DNA of 16,861 nt from JANWKA01 sp035533815 (GCA_035533815.1 DATLTB010000105.1:1-16861); one strand, 5' to 3'; positions 1-7,029 are shown, counted from the first letter of the stretch. Program-made: numbers and translations. The notes: generated by a model not told the origin, from the letters alone.

Positions 1-251
1 TCCTTTTTACCCACTTTATAGGAATCGGCCACCTTGCTAAGACACCTGATAACTACCTGGGCGGAAAGGGAATATTTATCCCTCACAGATCCATAACAGC
101 AATGGTGAAGGTCGAATACGCGAAATATCTTCTTATCAAAAACCAAATCGGATATATAAGAGCAAGCGGCATTAGCCTTCCTGATGGTTTCAAGAAGATG
201 AACGCCCTGTTCTTCGGTGGGCAGAAGCTTGATTTGGAGGGTCAGTTTCAT
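1..251 (-). CDS. tnpB: TnpB-like (IS200/IS605 OrfB) protein, 5' part only
   Basis: Reading leftward from an ATG at 251, an open frame of 83 codons runs off the left edge. It begins MKLTLQIKLLPTEEQ and continues with ...RKANAACSYIS, then ...HHCCYGSVRDKY, then LSAQVVIRCLSKVADSYK. This is the typical N-terminal region of the TnpB/OrfB proteins of IS200/IS605-type elements: a short beta strand, the LLPT-E-Q motif, then helices ending in a QVVIRC-like segment. TnpB proteins are RNA-guided nucleases that use an omega RNA made from the element's right end; here that end, the RuvC-like catalytic residues and the zinc finger all lie outside the window. No tnpA is visible upstream, so the element may be an IS1341-type tnpB-only copy. 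Whether the gene is intact cannot be judged. The match is from memory of the family; no search was run. Confidence 0.85.
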   Translation of the reverse strand, partial: MKLTLQIKLLPTEEQGVHLLETIRKANAACSYISDLVFDKKIFRVFDLHHCCYGSVRDKYSLSAQVVIRCLSKVADSYKVGKK

Positions 252-258
252 AACCTAT

Positions 259-278
259 TCAAATATAGTCAAATATAG
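259..278 (-). promoter_or_regulatory. Tandem 10-bp repeat carrying two -7 boxes ahead of tnpB
   Basis: On the minus strand the 10-mer CTATATTTGA occurs twice in direct tandem (269-278 and 259-268). Each copy contains TATATTTG, an exact match to the Bacteroidota -7 consensus TAnnTTTG. For the distal box (270-277), a TTTT lies about 19 nt further upstream, roughly where the TTTG -33 element belongs, and a start site near 263 would leave a leader of about 12 nt before the ATG at 251. The proximal box would give an almost leaderless message. Confidence 0.5.
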
Positions 279-315
279 CCAAGGCATTTAAACTTAAAAA
301 GGAAGTGGTTCTCCT

Positions 316-336
316 CCCTGCGGCAAGACCGCTGGG
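316..336. mobile_element. Hairpin at the presumed left end of the IS200/IS605-type element
   Basis: CCCTGCGG (316-323) and CCGCTGGG (329-336) form a stem with one internal T-T mismatch around a 5-nt loop (CAAGA). IS200/IS605 elements have subterminal imperfect hairpins instead of terminal inverted repeats, and this one sits on the upstream side of tnpB, where the left end belongs. The tip of the element is probably between about 337 and 356, because recognisable deaminase coding sequence begins at about 355. The exact cleavage site and target motif cannot be fixed without other copies of the element. Confidence 0.5.
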
Positions 337-354
337 TTTCCGAACCGAAAATTT

Positions 355-537
355 ATGAACAGCTTTTACCGGCAACACCTGATACCGTTGGATTTCGTTT
401 ATACCGCCAAATTGATGTACGGCTTGATAAAACTAACCCGGGAGGGCTATTTCCCTGCCGGCAGTGATATCCTGGCTATCCATTCCGGAGGTTTGCAGGG
501 TAACCGATCTCTTCCTGAAGGGAGTTTGACGTTTTAG
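355..537 (+). pseudogene. 3' fragment of an ACC deaminase / D-cysteine desulfhydrase family gene
   Basis: The 60 codons ending at TAG (535-537) contain FYRQHLIPLDFVYTAKLMYG, then GYFPAGSDILAIHSGGLQGN, then RSL. This is the C-terminal signature of the PLP-dependent ACC deaminase / D-cysteine desulfhydrase family (IPLD-VYTGK-MYG and ILAIHTGGLQG). Family members are about 300 residues; only the last fifth is present. The frame remains open upstream only to a stop at 295-297, and that stretch lies in what looks like the left end of the TnpB element, not deaminase sequence. The remaining part of the gene should lie left of the window if the element simply inserted. The ATG at 355 is an internal codon, not a natural start. 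The fragment lacks the PLP lysine region and cannot encode an active enzyme. Confidence 0.75.
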
Positions 538-539
538 AT

Positions 540-547
540 TATCTTTG
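540..547 (+). promoter_or_regulatory. Candidate -7 box for the 579-1316 gene
   Basis: TATCTTTG matches TAnnTTTG exactly and lies 31 bp before the ATG at 579, just after the stop of the deaminase fragment. A TTTG at 525-528 is too close (11 bp instead of 19-21) to be a canonical -33 element, so only the -7 half is supported. Confidence 0.35.
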
Positions 548-578
548 CGCGCATTTTATCATCATTCCTTCTTCTGAT

Positions 579-1316
579 ATGTCCGGGTTTCCCCGCATTC
601 ATTTTGCTGCCTGCATGATATTCATTACTGGCTTCATGATTTCTGACATGCCATACGCCAGAGGCCAGGATATTATACCCGGATTGACCGTGATGGAAGC
701 CGGTGGCAAAAATATCCTCAGCTGGGTTAACGAATTTCGGACAGTTCGCAGCATTGGTGTACAATGGTCAATGGACAGCCAATATAATTATTCCACCATT
801 GGGTATGCCAGGCAGCCCGGACTCAGGCAGAATACATTCACAGATCAGGAAATCCGGATGGGGATAAATTTTTACCGCCTGTATTTTGAATTAACTGATG
901 GAAAAGTTGACTACAGCAGTCCTGTCCGCATACTGGATTCTCTTCAGGCTGAAAGGAGTCATTTTCAGATACCCCCTCCGATGGTTATTCTTCCTGAACC
1001 AGTTATCAAAAAGGAAGTGATGAAAAAAATACTTCCGGTTCCCTATTCCCCTTCCATTTATGTGTACACCAACCAGGATGGGAATGTTAATATCAGTCTT
1101 GAAGATGTGCTCCAGGGTCAGTATACCCTGAAATTTTATGACAGCACTGGTGCATTAATATTCACCATTCCCCGGATCGATCAGGATTTTCTCATCCTGG
1201 ATAAATCCAATTTTTTGCATTCAGGATGGTTTCATTTTAAATTATTCAACCATGATAAGCTGAAACAGAAATGGAAACTTTTTATTCCGGACCAATCCAT
1301 TAGACTCCATCACTGA
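579..1316 (+). CDS. Secreted hypothetical protein of a Bacteroidota family
   Basis: 245 residues with no assignable catalytic function. The first ~29 residues look like a signal peptide: a short polar start, a hydrophobic stretch with FAACMIFITGF, and a small-residue region ending YARGQ. Residues ~35-115 carry NILSWVNEF, GVQWSMDS and NFYRLYFELTDG, which resemble a fibronectin-like beta-sandwich in which a query-style residue pattern (strand, tryptophan, YRL strand) repeats. A proline-rich linker with PPPMVILPEPVI (~125-140) follows. The C-terminal ~90 residues (YVYTNQDGNVNISLEDV, LKFYDSTG, DFLILDKSNFLHSGWFHFKL) resemble a second beta domain I recall from other Bacteroidota envelope proteins. 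Its stop overlaps the lipB stop tail to tail by 17 bp (1300-1316). Function unknown; probably exported to the periplasm or beyond. Confidence 0.75.
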   Translation: MSGFPRIHFAACMIFITGFMISDMPYARGQDIIPGLTVMEAGGKNILSWVNEFRTVRSIGVQWSMDSQYNYSTIGYARQPGLRQNTFTDQEIRMGINFYRLYFELTDGKVDYSSPVRILDSLQAERSHFQIPPPMVILPEPVIKKEVMKKILPVPYSPSIYVYTNQDGNVNISLEDVLQGQYTLKFYDSTGALIFTIPRIDQDFLILDKSNFLHSGWFHFKLFNHDKLKQKWKLFIPDQSIRLHH

Positions 1317-2028
1317 CCAGATGAGCTCCAAAGACCTGTTCAAAATCAGCACATAATTCCCGCTTAACTTCAGCCATAGGAACTTCGGTTCCCAGCTCCC
1401 GCTGCAGGGAAGTAACCCGACCACCGGCAATACCGCAGGGGATGATCCCGTTGAAATAGTGAAGATCTGTGTTGACATTGAAGGCGAACCCGTGCATAGT
1501 GATCCAGCGGCTGCAGCGTACCCCCATAGCGCAGATTTTACGGGCTTTCCCCGGATTCTCTGCGTCAAGCCAGACTCCCGTTAAACCTGGGGAGCGTTCC
1601 CCTTTTATTGCATATTTATCCAGGGTCCGGATGATCACTTCCTCCAGGCTCCTCAAATAATACCCGATATCAGTCCGGAATCGTTCAAGATCCATAATGG
1701 GATATCCCACTACCTGGCCGGGTCCATGAAAAGTAATATCTCCACCGCGGTTGGTCTCTACAAATTGTATACCCTGTTCGTCCAACTGCTCTGGGCTGGC
1801 CAGCAGGTTCCTGGAATGTCCGCTTTTACCCAGGGTATATACCGGAGGATGCTCACAGAAAATAAGGTAATGGGTGGTGGATTGGTTTGAGGATAAAATA
1901 CCTAACCCCTTCCTTTCAGCTGACTGGGATTTGAATTGTATATTTTCCCTTAGCAGTTTTTCCTGGTATTCCCATGCCTCCCGATAATCTATGAGGCCAA
2001 GATCCCTGAATATGACTTCCTGAACCAT
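1300..2028 (-). CDS. lipB: Octanoyl-[acyl-carrier protein]:protein N-octanoyltransferase (LipB)
   Basis: LipB moves the octanoyl group from octanoyl-ACP to the lipoyl domains of 2-oxoacid dehydrogenases and GcvH, the first step of endogenous lipoate synthesis in the cytoplasm. From the ATG at 2028 the protein is 242 residues, a normal length. It has the conserved blocks LIFCEHPPVYTLGKSG (~55-70), RGGDITFHGPGQVVGYPIMDL (~94-114) and HGFAFNVNTDL (~179-189). The catalytic pair is present: Lys164 in RKICAMG and Cys198 in IIPCGIAGG. The frame stays open to 2142, but the promoter box at 2049-2056 lies inside that extension and a GGGA precedes the ATG at 2028, so I chose 2028. No lipA is in the window. 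The gene overlaps its convergent neighbour by 17 bp. Confidence 0.95.
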   Translation of the reverse strand: MVQEVIFRDLGLIDYREAWEYQEKLLRENIQFKSQSAERKGLGILSSNQSTTHYLIFCEHPPVYTLGKSGHSRNLLASPEQLDEQGIQFVETNRGGDITFHGPGQVVGYPIMDLERFRTDIGYYLRSLEEVIIRTLDKYAIKGERSPGLTGVWLDAENPGKARKICAMGVRCSRWITMHGFAFNVNTDLHYFNGIIPCGIAGGRVTSLQRELGTEVPMAEVKRELCADFEQVFGAHLVSDGV

Positions 2029-2048
2029 ATTCCCAGTTTCCATAACCG

Positions 2049-2079
2049 CAAAGATAAGGGTTGGCGGATTGAGGAGAAA
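2049..2079 (-). promoter_or_regulatory. lipB promoter with -33 and -7 elements
   Basis: On the minus strand TTTC (2076-2079), 19 nt, then TATCTTTG (2049-2056). This fits the Bacteroidota sigma consensus TTTG-N19-21-TAnnTTTG with one mismatch in the -33 element. A start site near 2042 would give a leader of about 14 nt before the ATG at 2028. This is the best-formed promoter in the window. Confidence 0.55.
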
Positions 2080-2142
2080 GCAGTCAGTAAGGCATCGTTC
2101 AGCAAACCTGCCTTTAATCTGACTGCTGTCATAAAATATCAT

Positions 2143-2708
2143 TTTAATGTAAAAAATTACCCTTGCTTTCAGGTCAGTAATATGAAGCGAACAGGTATTG
2201 ACCTAAAAAGCGATCTTATTCATATATATTAAATAGTACAGGCCTTTATAAAACCCGGTAGACATGGAAACTGAGCTTTGATAAATGCATATTAAAGTCC
2301 ATTTGGTTATCGTTGAGGACCCTACTTCCCAAACCTGGTTAAGATTGCGGTCAAAATTCCAGGGTCCCATTTAGCTTTCCTCCGGATTGCCAGGGGGAAA
2401 ATGCCCTGCTTCCCCCTACAGAAAACACAGGGCATTTAAATTAAAGTTAATATTATAATCTCCTGACAGATTGGATATTCATCTCATCTATATTTATTTA
2501 TTTATTTCCCGGGAAATATATAGGCTTTTAAATTACCCGGTAAACTCCTTCAATCGGAAACCGGACCCAGGTAAAAGGATAATAGAAGGACCAGTATTTT
2601 AATGAGCCCAGGTAAAATGTTCCTTTATTCCTGCCTGGGAAAATGGTCAGGGCTAGTTTTTCGCAGCTGATTTTTGTGGATAACCCGATGATTTACAGTC
2701 CGATTAGG
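2143..2708. other. Long intergenic region with several inverted repeats, no gene seen
   Basis: About 570 bp between lipB and the pseudouridine synthase gene hold no ORF with coding character on either strand. The stretch is A+T-rich and unusually full of symmetry: GGACCCT/AGGGTCC (2317-2323 and 2361-2367), the interleaved stems at 2392-2437 (separate entry), a 16-bp palindrome at 2503-2518 with TATTTCCC mirrored by GGGAAATA, four tandem ATTT units just before it (2492-2507), and a CCCAGG/CCTGGG hairpin (2607-2612 and 2634-2639) flanked by AGCCC/GGGCT and followed by a short T-run (2657-2661). CCCAGGTAAAA occurs twice, 41 bp apart (2566-2576, 2607-2617). Confidence 0.5.
2392..2437. repeat. Interleaved inverted repeats with pseudoknot potential
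   Basis: Two perfect complementary pairs interlock. AGGGGGA (2392-2398) pairs with TCCCCCT (2411-2417), and AAATGCCCTG (2399-2408) pairs with CAGGGCATTT (2428-2437). As plus-strand RNA these could form an H-type pseudoknot with a 2-nt junction (CT) and an A-rich third loop (ACAGAAAACA, 2418-2427), or two mutually exclusive hairpins. A zero-length first loop means the outer A-T pairs of the second stem would probably have to open for the pseudoknot to form. Whether the region is transcribed, and from which strand, is not shown by the sequence. Confidence 0.5.
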
Positions 2709-2716
2709 TATTTTTG
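2709..2716 (+). promoter_or_regulatory. Candidate -7 box of the pseudouridine synthase gene
   Basis: TATTTTTG is an exact TAnnTTTG match 18 bp before the ATG at 2735. No TTTG is found at the expected -33 spacing. The box overlaps an in-frame TTG at 2714, which argues against that TTG as the start codon. Confidence 0.4.
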
Positions 2717-2734
2717 TCAAAACTTCCCAGGGAT

Positions 2735-3781
2735 ATGGATGAGGATCAAGGACTGGAAAAAGAACAGGATCCGGAATCGGAAGAACTATTCGAGCGTGTG
2801 AACTTCATGGTTGATCGCCATCAGGAGCCCCTGCGAATTGACAAATTCCTGGTTAACCGGATCGAACATGCTACGCGAAACAAGATTCAGCAGGGTGCGG
2901 AATCGGGTATGATCCTGGTGAATGATAAACCGGTCAGGTCCAATTATCGGGTAAAGCCCCTCGATCATATTGTGGTAATGACCAGCCGGGAACCTGAATT
3001 GACCGAAATCATCCCGGAAGACCTCCCCCTGAATGTGATTTATGAGGATGAAGACTTGCTTGTACTCAACAAACCCCCCGGTATGGTCGTACATCCGGGC
3101 AGCGGCAATCCGAGAGGAACCTTGGTAAATGGACTAGCCCATTATATCGGTCCTGGCTTGGAAGGGTCTCCAATCCCGCGTTTTGGCCTGGTTCACCGGA
3201 TAGACAAGAATACCACAGGATTGCTGGTGGTAGCGAAATCCCCTAAAGCGCTCAGCGGGTTAGCTGGCCAGTTTTTTGAGCATAGCGTCAACCGGGAATA
3301 TATAGCCCTGGTCTGGGGAGATATGGAACTGGAGCAAGGTACGATTGCCATCCATGTGGGACGTCACCAGCGGTTCCGTAAGATTATGGATGCATATCCA
3401 GATGGTGATCATGGAAAACCAGCGGTAACCCATTACCAGGTGCTGGAACGGTTCGGATATACCACTTTGATCGCCTGCAGGCTGGAAACAGGCCGCACTC
3501 ACCAGATCCGGGTGCATATGCAGCATATGGCCCATCCGATATTCAATGATGGGTCCTATGGCGGAGACCGGATTGTCAAAGGAACCATTTTCAGTAAATA
3601 CCGTCAGTTTGTGGAAAACTGTTTTGCAATAATGCCTCGCCTGGCCCTCCATGCCAGATCTTTGGGATTTATTCATCCGAGGACCCTGCTTCCATTATAT
3701 TTTGCATGTGACCTGCCTGTGGATTTTGCTGCTTTAGTGGATAAATGGCGGGTATATACGAGGTCCTCTGTGAATCGCTGA
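2735..3781 (+). CDS. rluD: RluD-type 23S rRNA pseudouridine synthase (RluA family)
   Basis: 348 residues from the ATG at 2735. The protein isomerises uridine to pseudouridine in structured RNA; RluD acts on helix 69 of 23S rRNA, though the exact target cannot be read from sequence. An acidic N-terminal tail (~1-25) is followed by an S4-like RNA-binding domain (~33-80: LRIDKFLVNR, NKIQQGAESGMILVN). The catalytic domain has LVLNKPPGMVVHPGSGN (~109-125), the signature GLVHRIDKNTTGLLVVAKS with catalytic Asp157, and ETGRTHQIRVHMQHMAHPIFND, the usual RxHQIRxH motif. The TTG at 2714 also keeps the frame, but lies within a -7 box, and the shorter form matches the acidic start I recall for Bacteroidota homologues. 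The 3' end overlaps the convergent gene by 113 bp, and recognisable homology appears to run into that overlap (LPLYFACDLPVDF). Confidence 0.92.
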   Translation: MDEDQGLEKEQDPESEELFERVNFMVDRHQEPLRIDKFLVNRIEHATRNKIQQGAESGMILVNDKPVRSNYRVKPLDHIVVMTSREPELTEIIPEDLPLNVIYEDEDLLVLNKPPGMVVHPGSGNPRGTLVNGLAHYIGPGLEGSPIPRFGLVHRIDKNTTGLLVVAKSPKALSGLAGQFFEHSVNREYIALVWGDMELEQGTIAIHVGRHQRFRKIMDAYPDGDHGKPAVTHYQVLERFGYTTLIACRLETGRTHQIRVHMQHMAHPIFNDGSYGGDRIVKGTIFSKYRQFVENCFAIMPRLALHARSLGFIHPRTLLPLYFACDLPVDFAALVDKWRVYTRSSVNR

Positions 3782-4742
3782 CAGAGTCAACACCTGTTTT
3801 GAAATCATCCATCTTCAGGGTAAAATCCACTTTTTCCCTTTTCCCGATCGGAATGCCCCAGTTACCCTGATATCTAATTTCATCCGGGACCTGGTATCCC
3901 CTGAACTGGGTTAGGGAAACCTCCATATGCACGTGAAAATCAAACAACCAGCTTTTAAAAGCCAGGGTATAGCTTCGATAAAGGATATGAAAATGGGTGG
4001 TATCATAATAAGTTTTCAGGTTTAGAATGACCGCCTTATCCTTATATTCAGGCTTGGCTATCGCTGTAAATAACCAACAAGGCGTTCCCCGGTAATCCTT
4101 CTTACTGATGGAAAAATTATACCTGGGAATAATTTCCTTGTCAAATATGGCCACCCTCCTGCCCACTACTGGTATACCGGGAACCCTTTTGCCGGGATTG
4201 AATATCAGTATCTTAAGCTGCCGGACATGTTTTTCGACACGGAAGTCATTCACATGATCATCATTAATACCCCCATTCACCAGATTATCTTCACCGCAGA
4301 CGGTATCCCTGGGCAGAAATAAACTGCCATACATTTGTGCGGTAAAGTACCTGTAATTCCCGTTCCGGGTATAAAAATTCCCTGTGGTTTTTTGTTTCAG
4401 GACCACCATATGCCTGCATCCGTTTTCTTCTATCTCCCTGGTGATGCTTTGCAAGGAAGCAGTCACCTTCCCTTTTTTATTATACACCAGGATCTGGTTT
4501 CTGGCGGTATATCCGAGGATCCGTAAAGTTTTGAAGGCTTTATAAAAACTGGTATCGTTTTCGATCCTCCGGATAAAACCGGCTATGTTGAAATCATACC
4601 GGCTCGCCCGGATGACCACGGGATCCAGCACCACGGTCCGGGCAAGCTGGTCCGATGAACTGTCCTGACCCTGCAAGGGCCCTGAAAAGGTAAAAACCAG
4701 GGAAATAGACAGGATAAGGGGATTGAAACCATATTTCATCAT
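3669..4742 (-). CDS. Exported hypothetical protein of a Bacteroidota family, possibly B12-regulated
   Basis: 357 residues with a signal peptide (~1-25: basic start, hydrophobic LILSISLVFTF, then LQGQ). I recognise the layout from unnamed Bacteroidota proteins but know no function. Directly after the signal comes VLDPVVIRASRYDFN, reminiscent of the LDEVVVTA motif of TonB-dependent receptors, then IRRIENDTSFYKAFKTLR. Further blocks are ENGCRHMVVLKQKTTGNFY (~108-126), LKILIFNPGKRVPG and AIFDKEIIPRYNF, and a strand-rich C-terminal half with YSLAF-like alternation. Two cysteines (CRHM, TVCGED) could form a disulfide. The gene starts 59 bp downstream of the BtuB-like receptor with no obvious terminator between, so it may be on the same riboswitch-controlled transcript. 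The last ~38 codons overlap the pseudouridine synthase gene and look unconserved (low-complexity, QQNPQAGHMQN), so the family domain probably ends near KVDFTLKMDDF. Confidence 0.75.
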   Translation of the reverse strand: MMKYGFNPLILSISLVFTFSGPLQGQDSSSDQLARTVVLDPVVIRASRYDFNIAGFIRRIENDTSFYKAFKTLRILGYTARNQILVYNKKGKVTASLQSITREIEENGCRHMVVLKQKTTGNFYTRNGNYRYFTAQMYGSLFLPRDTVCGEDNLVNGGINDDHVNDFRVEKHVRQLKILIFNPGKRVPGIPVVGRRVAIFDKEIIPRYNFSISKKDYRGTPCWLFTAIAKPEYKDKAVILNLKTYYDTTHFHILYRSYTLAFKSWLFDFHVHMEVSLTQFRGYQVPDEIRYQGNWGIPIGKREKVDFTLKMDDFKTGVDSVSDSQRTSYIPAIYPLKQQNPQAGHMQNIMEAGSSDE

Positions 4743-4801
4743 TGCAGATGGATAGTAATTTTCGGGAAACGACTCTTCATCTAAGGTAGGCAGAAATCAA
4801 C

Positions 4802-6721
4802 CTATAATGTCCACTGTAATCCTGCATCCAGGTTGAATTTCCGGGTGGCATAACCCAGGATCTCCTCATACCTTGAATTGGTGATATTATCCAGGTCAGC
4901 AAATACCTTCCATGCCCGCAATGGTGTCCAGTCCAGGTGGATATTCCACAACCAGTATGGATTTAGCTCCACAGAGGTTGCCGGATAATTGCTGAAATCC
5001 AGATCCGATCTCCCCCCGGTATATTTCAGGTCGGAACCCACAAAAATAACAGGACATACCTGCCAACCCACATGCATCCCGAAACTGTTTTCAGGCCGCC
5101 GGTAAAGATTATCATAAGTGGTGTCTGCTTTACCATTCCCTGGAGCGGTCACATTACCACTCACATAGGCATAATAACCCTTCAGGTTCAATCCAGGAAT
5201 GGCTTCATAGTCTATTTCAACCTCCCCTCCCCGATCATGCTGCTGATTGAAGTTAATATAGGCATTGGTAAAGGCAATGACATCTTTCATATCCCGGATA
5301 AATCCCGTGACCCGGAACTTTAGGCGGTTATTCATCCATAAAGATTCATACCCTGCTTCATAACTCATCCCTTTCTCCGGCTTCAAGCTCCTGGAACCAT
5401 ATGGGGAATATAACTGGTAAAGAGAGGGGGCATTAAAAGTTGAAGCTATATTGACAAAGATTTTTTGGTGACCCGCGAATGAATAAAAGGGGTTTATGGT
5501 GAATGTCGGGTTGAATCCATATTGCGAATGTTCGTTCAGCCTGCCTCCTGCTATAAGATTGAAACCGCTGTCATTCTTTAAAAACAGGGACAGATAGACA
5601 CTGGATAAGGATGTCCGGGCTGAGTCCGGGGAAAGGCTGCTTGAATAAGGACCATAGGAACTAATGGAAAGACTGGATTGTTCCGTAGAGGTGTAAAGTT
5701 CCTGAAACCCAGCCAGCAAGGAGACCTGCCTGGAAATCCGGGCATTCAGGTAAGCCTCTCCGTCATGCATATGGCTGATATCAGATTCCTGATAGTAGCT
5801 TGATTTTATTGAGGAAGAATCGTCCAGATAACCCCGATGGGTGTATCCGTAACTGTAGATCAGATGCAGTACCGATCTGGACAGGTTAACCGTACCCTGT
5901 ATGCCTCCCTGTAGGTAATGGGTGTAGTAGGTGTAATTTTTGGCATCAGTATATGCTCCCTCCGGGATGTTCGCATGTTCATCACTATAGCGTAAAAAAG
6001 GCATTAAGTCCAGTTTCGGACCCACTTTAAAGCCCAGATTGACATTGACCGATTTATCATGAAGGCCATCATTGGTGAAATGACCAGTGCCCGTTGTGTC
6101 CACGGCTCCCGGGAATCCGCGTGAATCCAGGTTGGTCAGCATCACATTATAGCTTATTTTATCAGAATGACCATAAATACCGGCATTTTCCTTAAAAGTG
6201 CCGTAGCTACCCCCGGTCATGGAAGCGGTTGCCCCGAATGGTTTTTTACCCCCCTTTTTCGTAATGATATTGATCACCCCCGCCACCGCACCAGAACCAT
6301 ATAGGGTGGAACCTGCACCCCGGATAATTTCAATATGATCAATCATATCCACCGGGATGAGGTTAAAATCAAAATGGCTGGTGATTTGCGATGCATCATA
6401 GACCACCACCCCATCCAGCAGGATCATCGTATAACCATCAGCTGCTCCACGGGTAAAAACATATTGGTTGGTGCCTGGAGCACTTTCCGCTCCACTGATC
6501 GTGATTCCGGGCTGAAAATTCAGGATCTGGCCTAATGATTTTCCTTCATTTTCCCTCAATTCCCGGGAAGTAATGACAGCAACTACCTGTCCGGTAAGGG
6601 ATTGTTTTACCCTTGTTTTTTCTGCGGTAACGACGACTTCATCCAGCGACCTGCTGGTGTCCTGGGCATAAGTTTGGATCACCCCCAGGATGAGGATCAA
6701 AAAAATAATTACTTTTTTCAT
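4802..6721 (-). CDS. btuB: TonB-dependent outer-membrane receptor, BtuB-like (cobalamin uptake)
   Basis: 639 residues from the ATG at 6721, chosen because MKKVIIFLILILGVIQTYAQ is a good signal peptide; the frame runs open to 6754. A TonB-box-like LDEVVVTA follows (~24-31), then a plug domain (~40-155) with QILNFQPGITISGA, YVFTRGAADGYTMILLDGV, IDHIEIIRGAGSTLYGSGAV and GVINIITKKGG, all typical. The rest is a beta-barrel with alternating aromatic strands, including late blocks LYSPYGSRSLKPEKGMSYE and VFADLDNITNSRYEEILGYA, the usual receptor C-terminal motif, and a last strand FNLDAGLQWTL. The outer-membrane receptor uses TonB/ExbBD energy to import its ligand. The upstream cobalamin riboswitch is the main reason to name the ligand as a corrinoid. 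A neighbouring BtuFCD ABC transporter is not in the window. Confidence 0.9.
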   Translation of the reverse strand: MKKVIIFLILILGVIQTYAQDTSRSLDEVVVTAEKTRVKQSLTGQVVAVITSRELRENEGKSLGQILNFQPGITISGAESAPGTNQYVFTRGAADGYTMILLDGVVVYDASQITSHFDFNLIPVDMIDHIEIIRGAGSTLYGSGAVAGVINIITKKGGKKPFGATASMTGGSYGTFKENAGIYGHSDKISYNVMLTNLDSRGFPGAVDTTGTGHFTNDGLHDKSVNVNLGFKVGPKLDLMPFLRYSDEHANIPEGAYTDAKNYTYYTHYLQGGIQGTVNLSRSVLHLIYSYGYTHRGYLDDSSSIKSSYYQESDISHMHDGEAYLNARISRQVSLLAGFQELYTSTEQSSLSISSYGPYSSSLSPDSARTSLSSVYLSLFLKNDSGFNLIAGGRLNEHSQYGFNPTFTINPFYSFAGHQKIFVNIASTFNAPSLYQLYSPYGSRSLKPEKGMSYEAGYESLWMNNRLKFRVTGFIRDMKDVIAFTNAYINFNQQHDRGGEVEIDYEAIPGLNLKGYYAYVSGNVTAPGNGKADTTYDNLYRRPENSFGMHVGWQVCPVIFVGSDLKYTGGRSDLDFSNYPATSVELNPYWLWNIHLDWTPLRAWKVFADLDNITNSRYEEILGYATRKFNLDAGLQWTL

Positions 6722-6843
6722 GACATTTGAATTGAGGTGAATGAAATAAATCATACCCTCAGGTAAAATACTTGAATGGAACCACTCCGGTCAGAGTAAA
6801 TTTCATCCATGCTTTTTTTCCCGAAAGCTATGCAATGAGAAAT

Positions 6844-7024
6844 GATCCAGGCAGGTCTTCTGACTTGTTCCGATTCCGGAAGCCTTCCCGTCCAGCGGAC
6901 AGTGGCATGTGGATATTCCGGCATTTAGGCGGCTGATATTGCGCCTGGAACTTACAGCATCGGGTAATGTCCAGGATTTTCACCTGGTTCCCTTTTCATC
7001 CCGCTCTAGCGGGAAACCTTGATC
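6844..7024 (-). promoter_or_regulatory. Cobalamin (B12) riboswitch
   Basis: On the minus strand the segment begins GATCAAGG (P1 5' side, plus 7017-7024) and ends CCTGGATC (P1 3' side, plus 6844-6851), which pair with one mismatch. Between them come GATGAAAAGGGAA, the hairpin CCAGGTGAAAATCCTGG, the core GATGCTGTAAG, then GCCACTGT, GGGAAGGC and the B12 box AAGTCAGAAGACCTGCC. These are the conserved blocks of the adenosylcobalamin-class riboswitch in the right order and spacing. The start codon of the receptor lies 122 bp downstream. That leader has a weak GCTTT/AAAGC hairpin but no clear intrinsic terminator, so control may be at translation. High cobalamin should reduce receptor expression. 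Confidence 0.97.
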
Positions 7025-7029
7025 GGGAA

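Noticed and set aside
534..764. 76-codon minus-strand open frame
   Set aside because: It is antisense to the start of the secreted protein gene at 579 and has no family resemblance.
2029..2142. N-terminal extension of lipB to the ATG at 2142
   Set aside because: It contains the best promoter of the gene (2049-2079) and the added residues do not resemble LipB, whose usual start fits 2028.
2143..2708. Possible tRNA or CRISPR repeats in the long intergenic region
   Set aside because: No T-loop-like GGTTCRA motif with an acceptor stem and no regularly spaced repeats are present; the two CCCAGGTAAAA copies are too short and too few.
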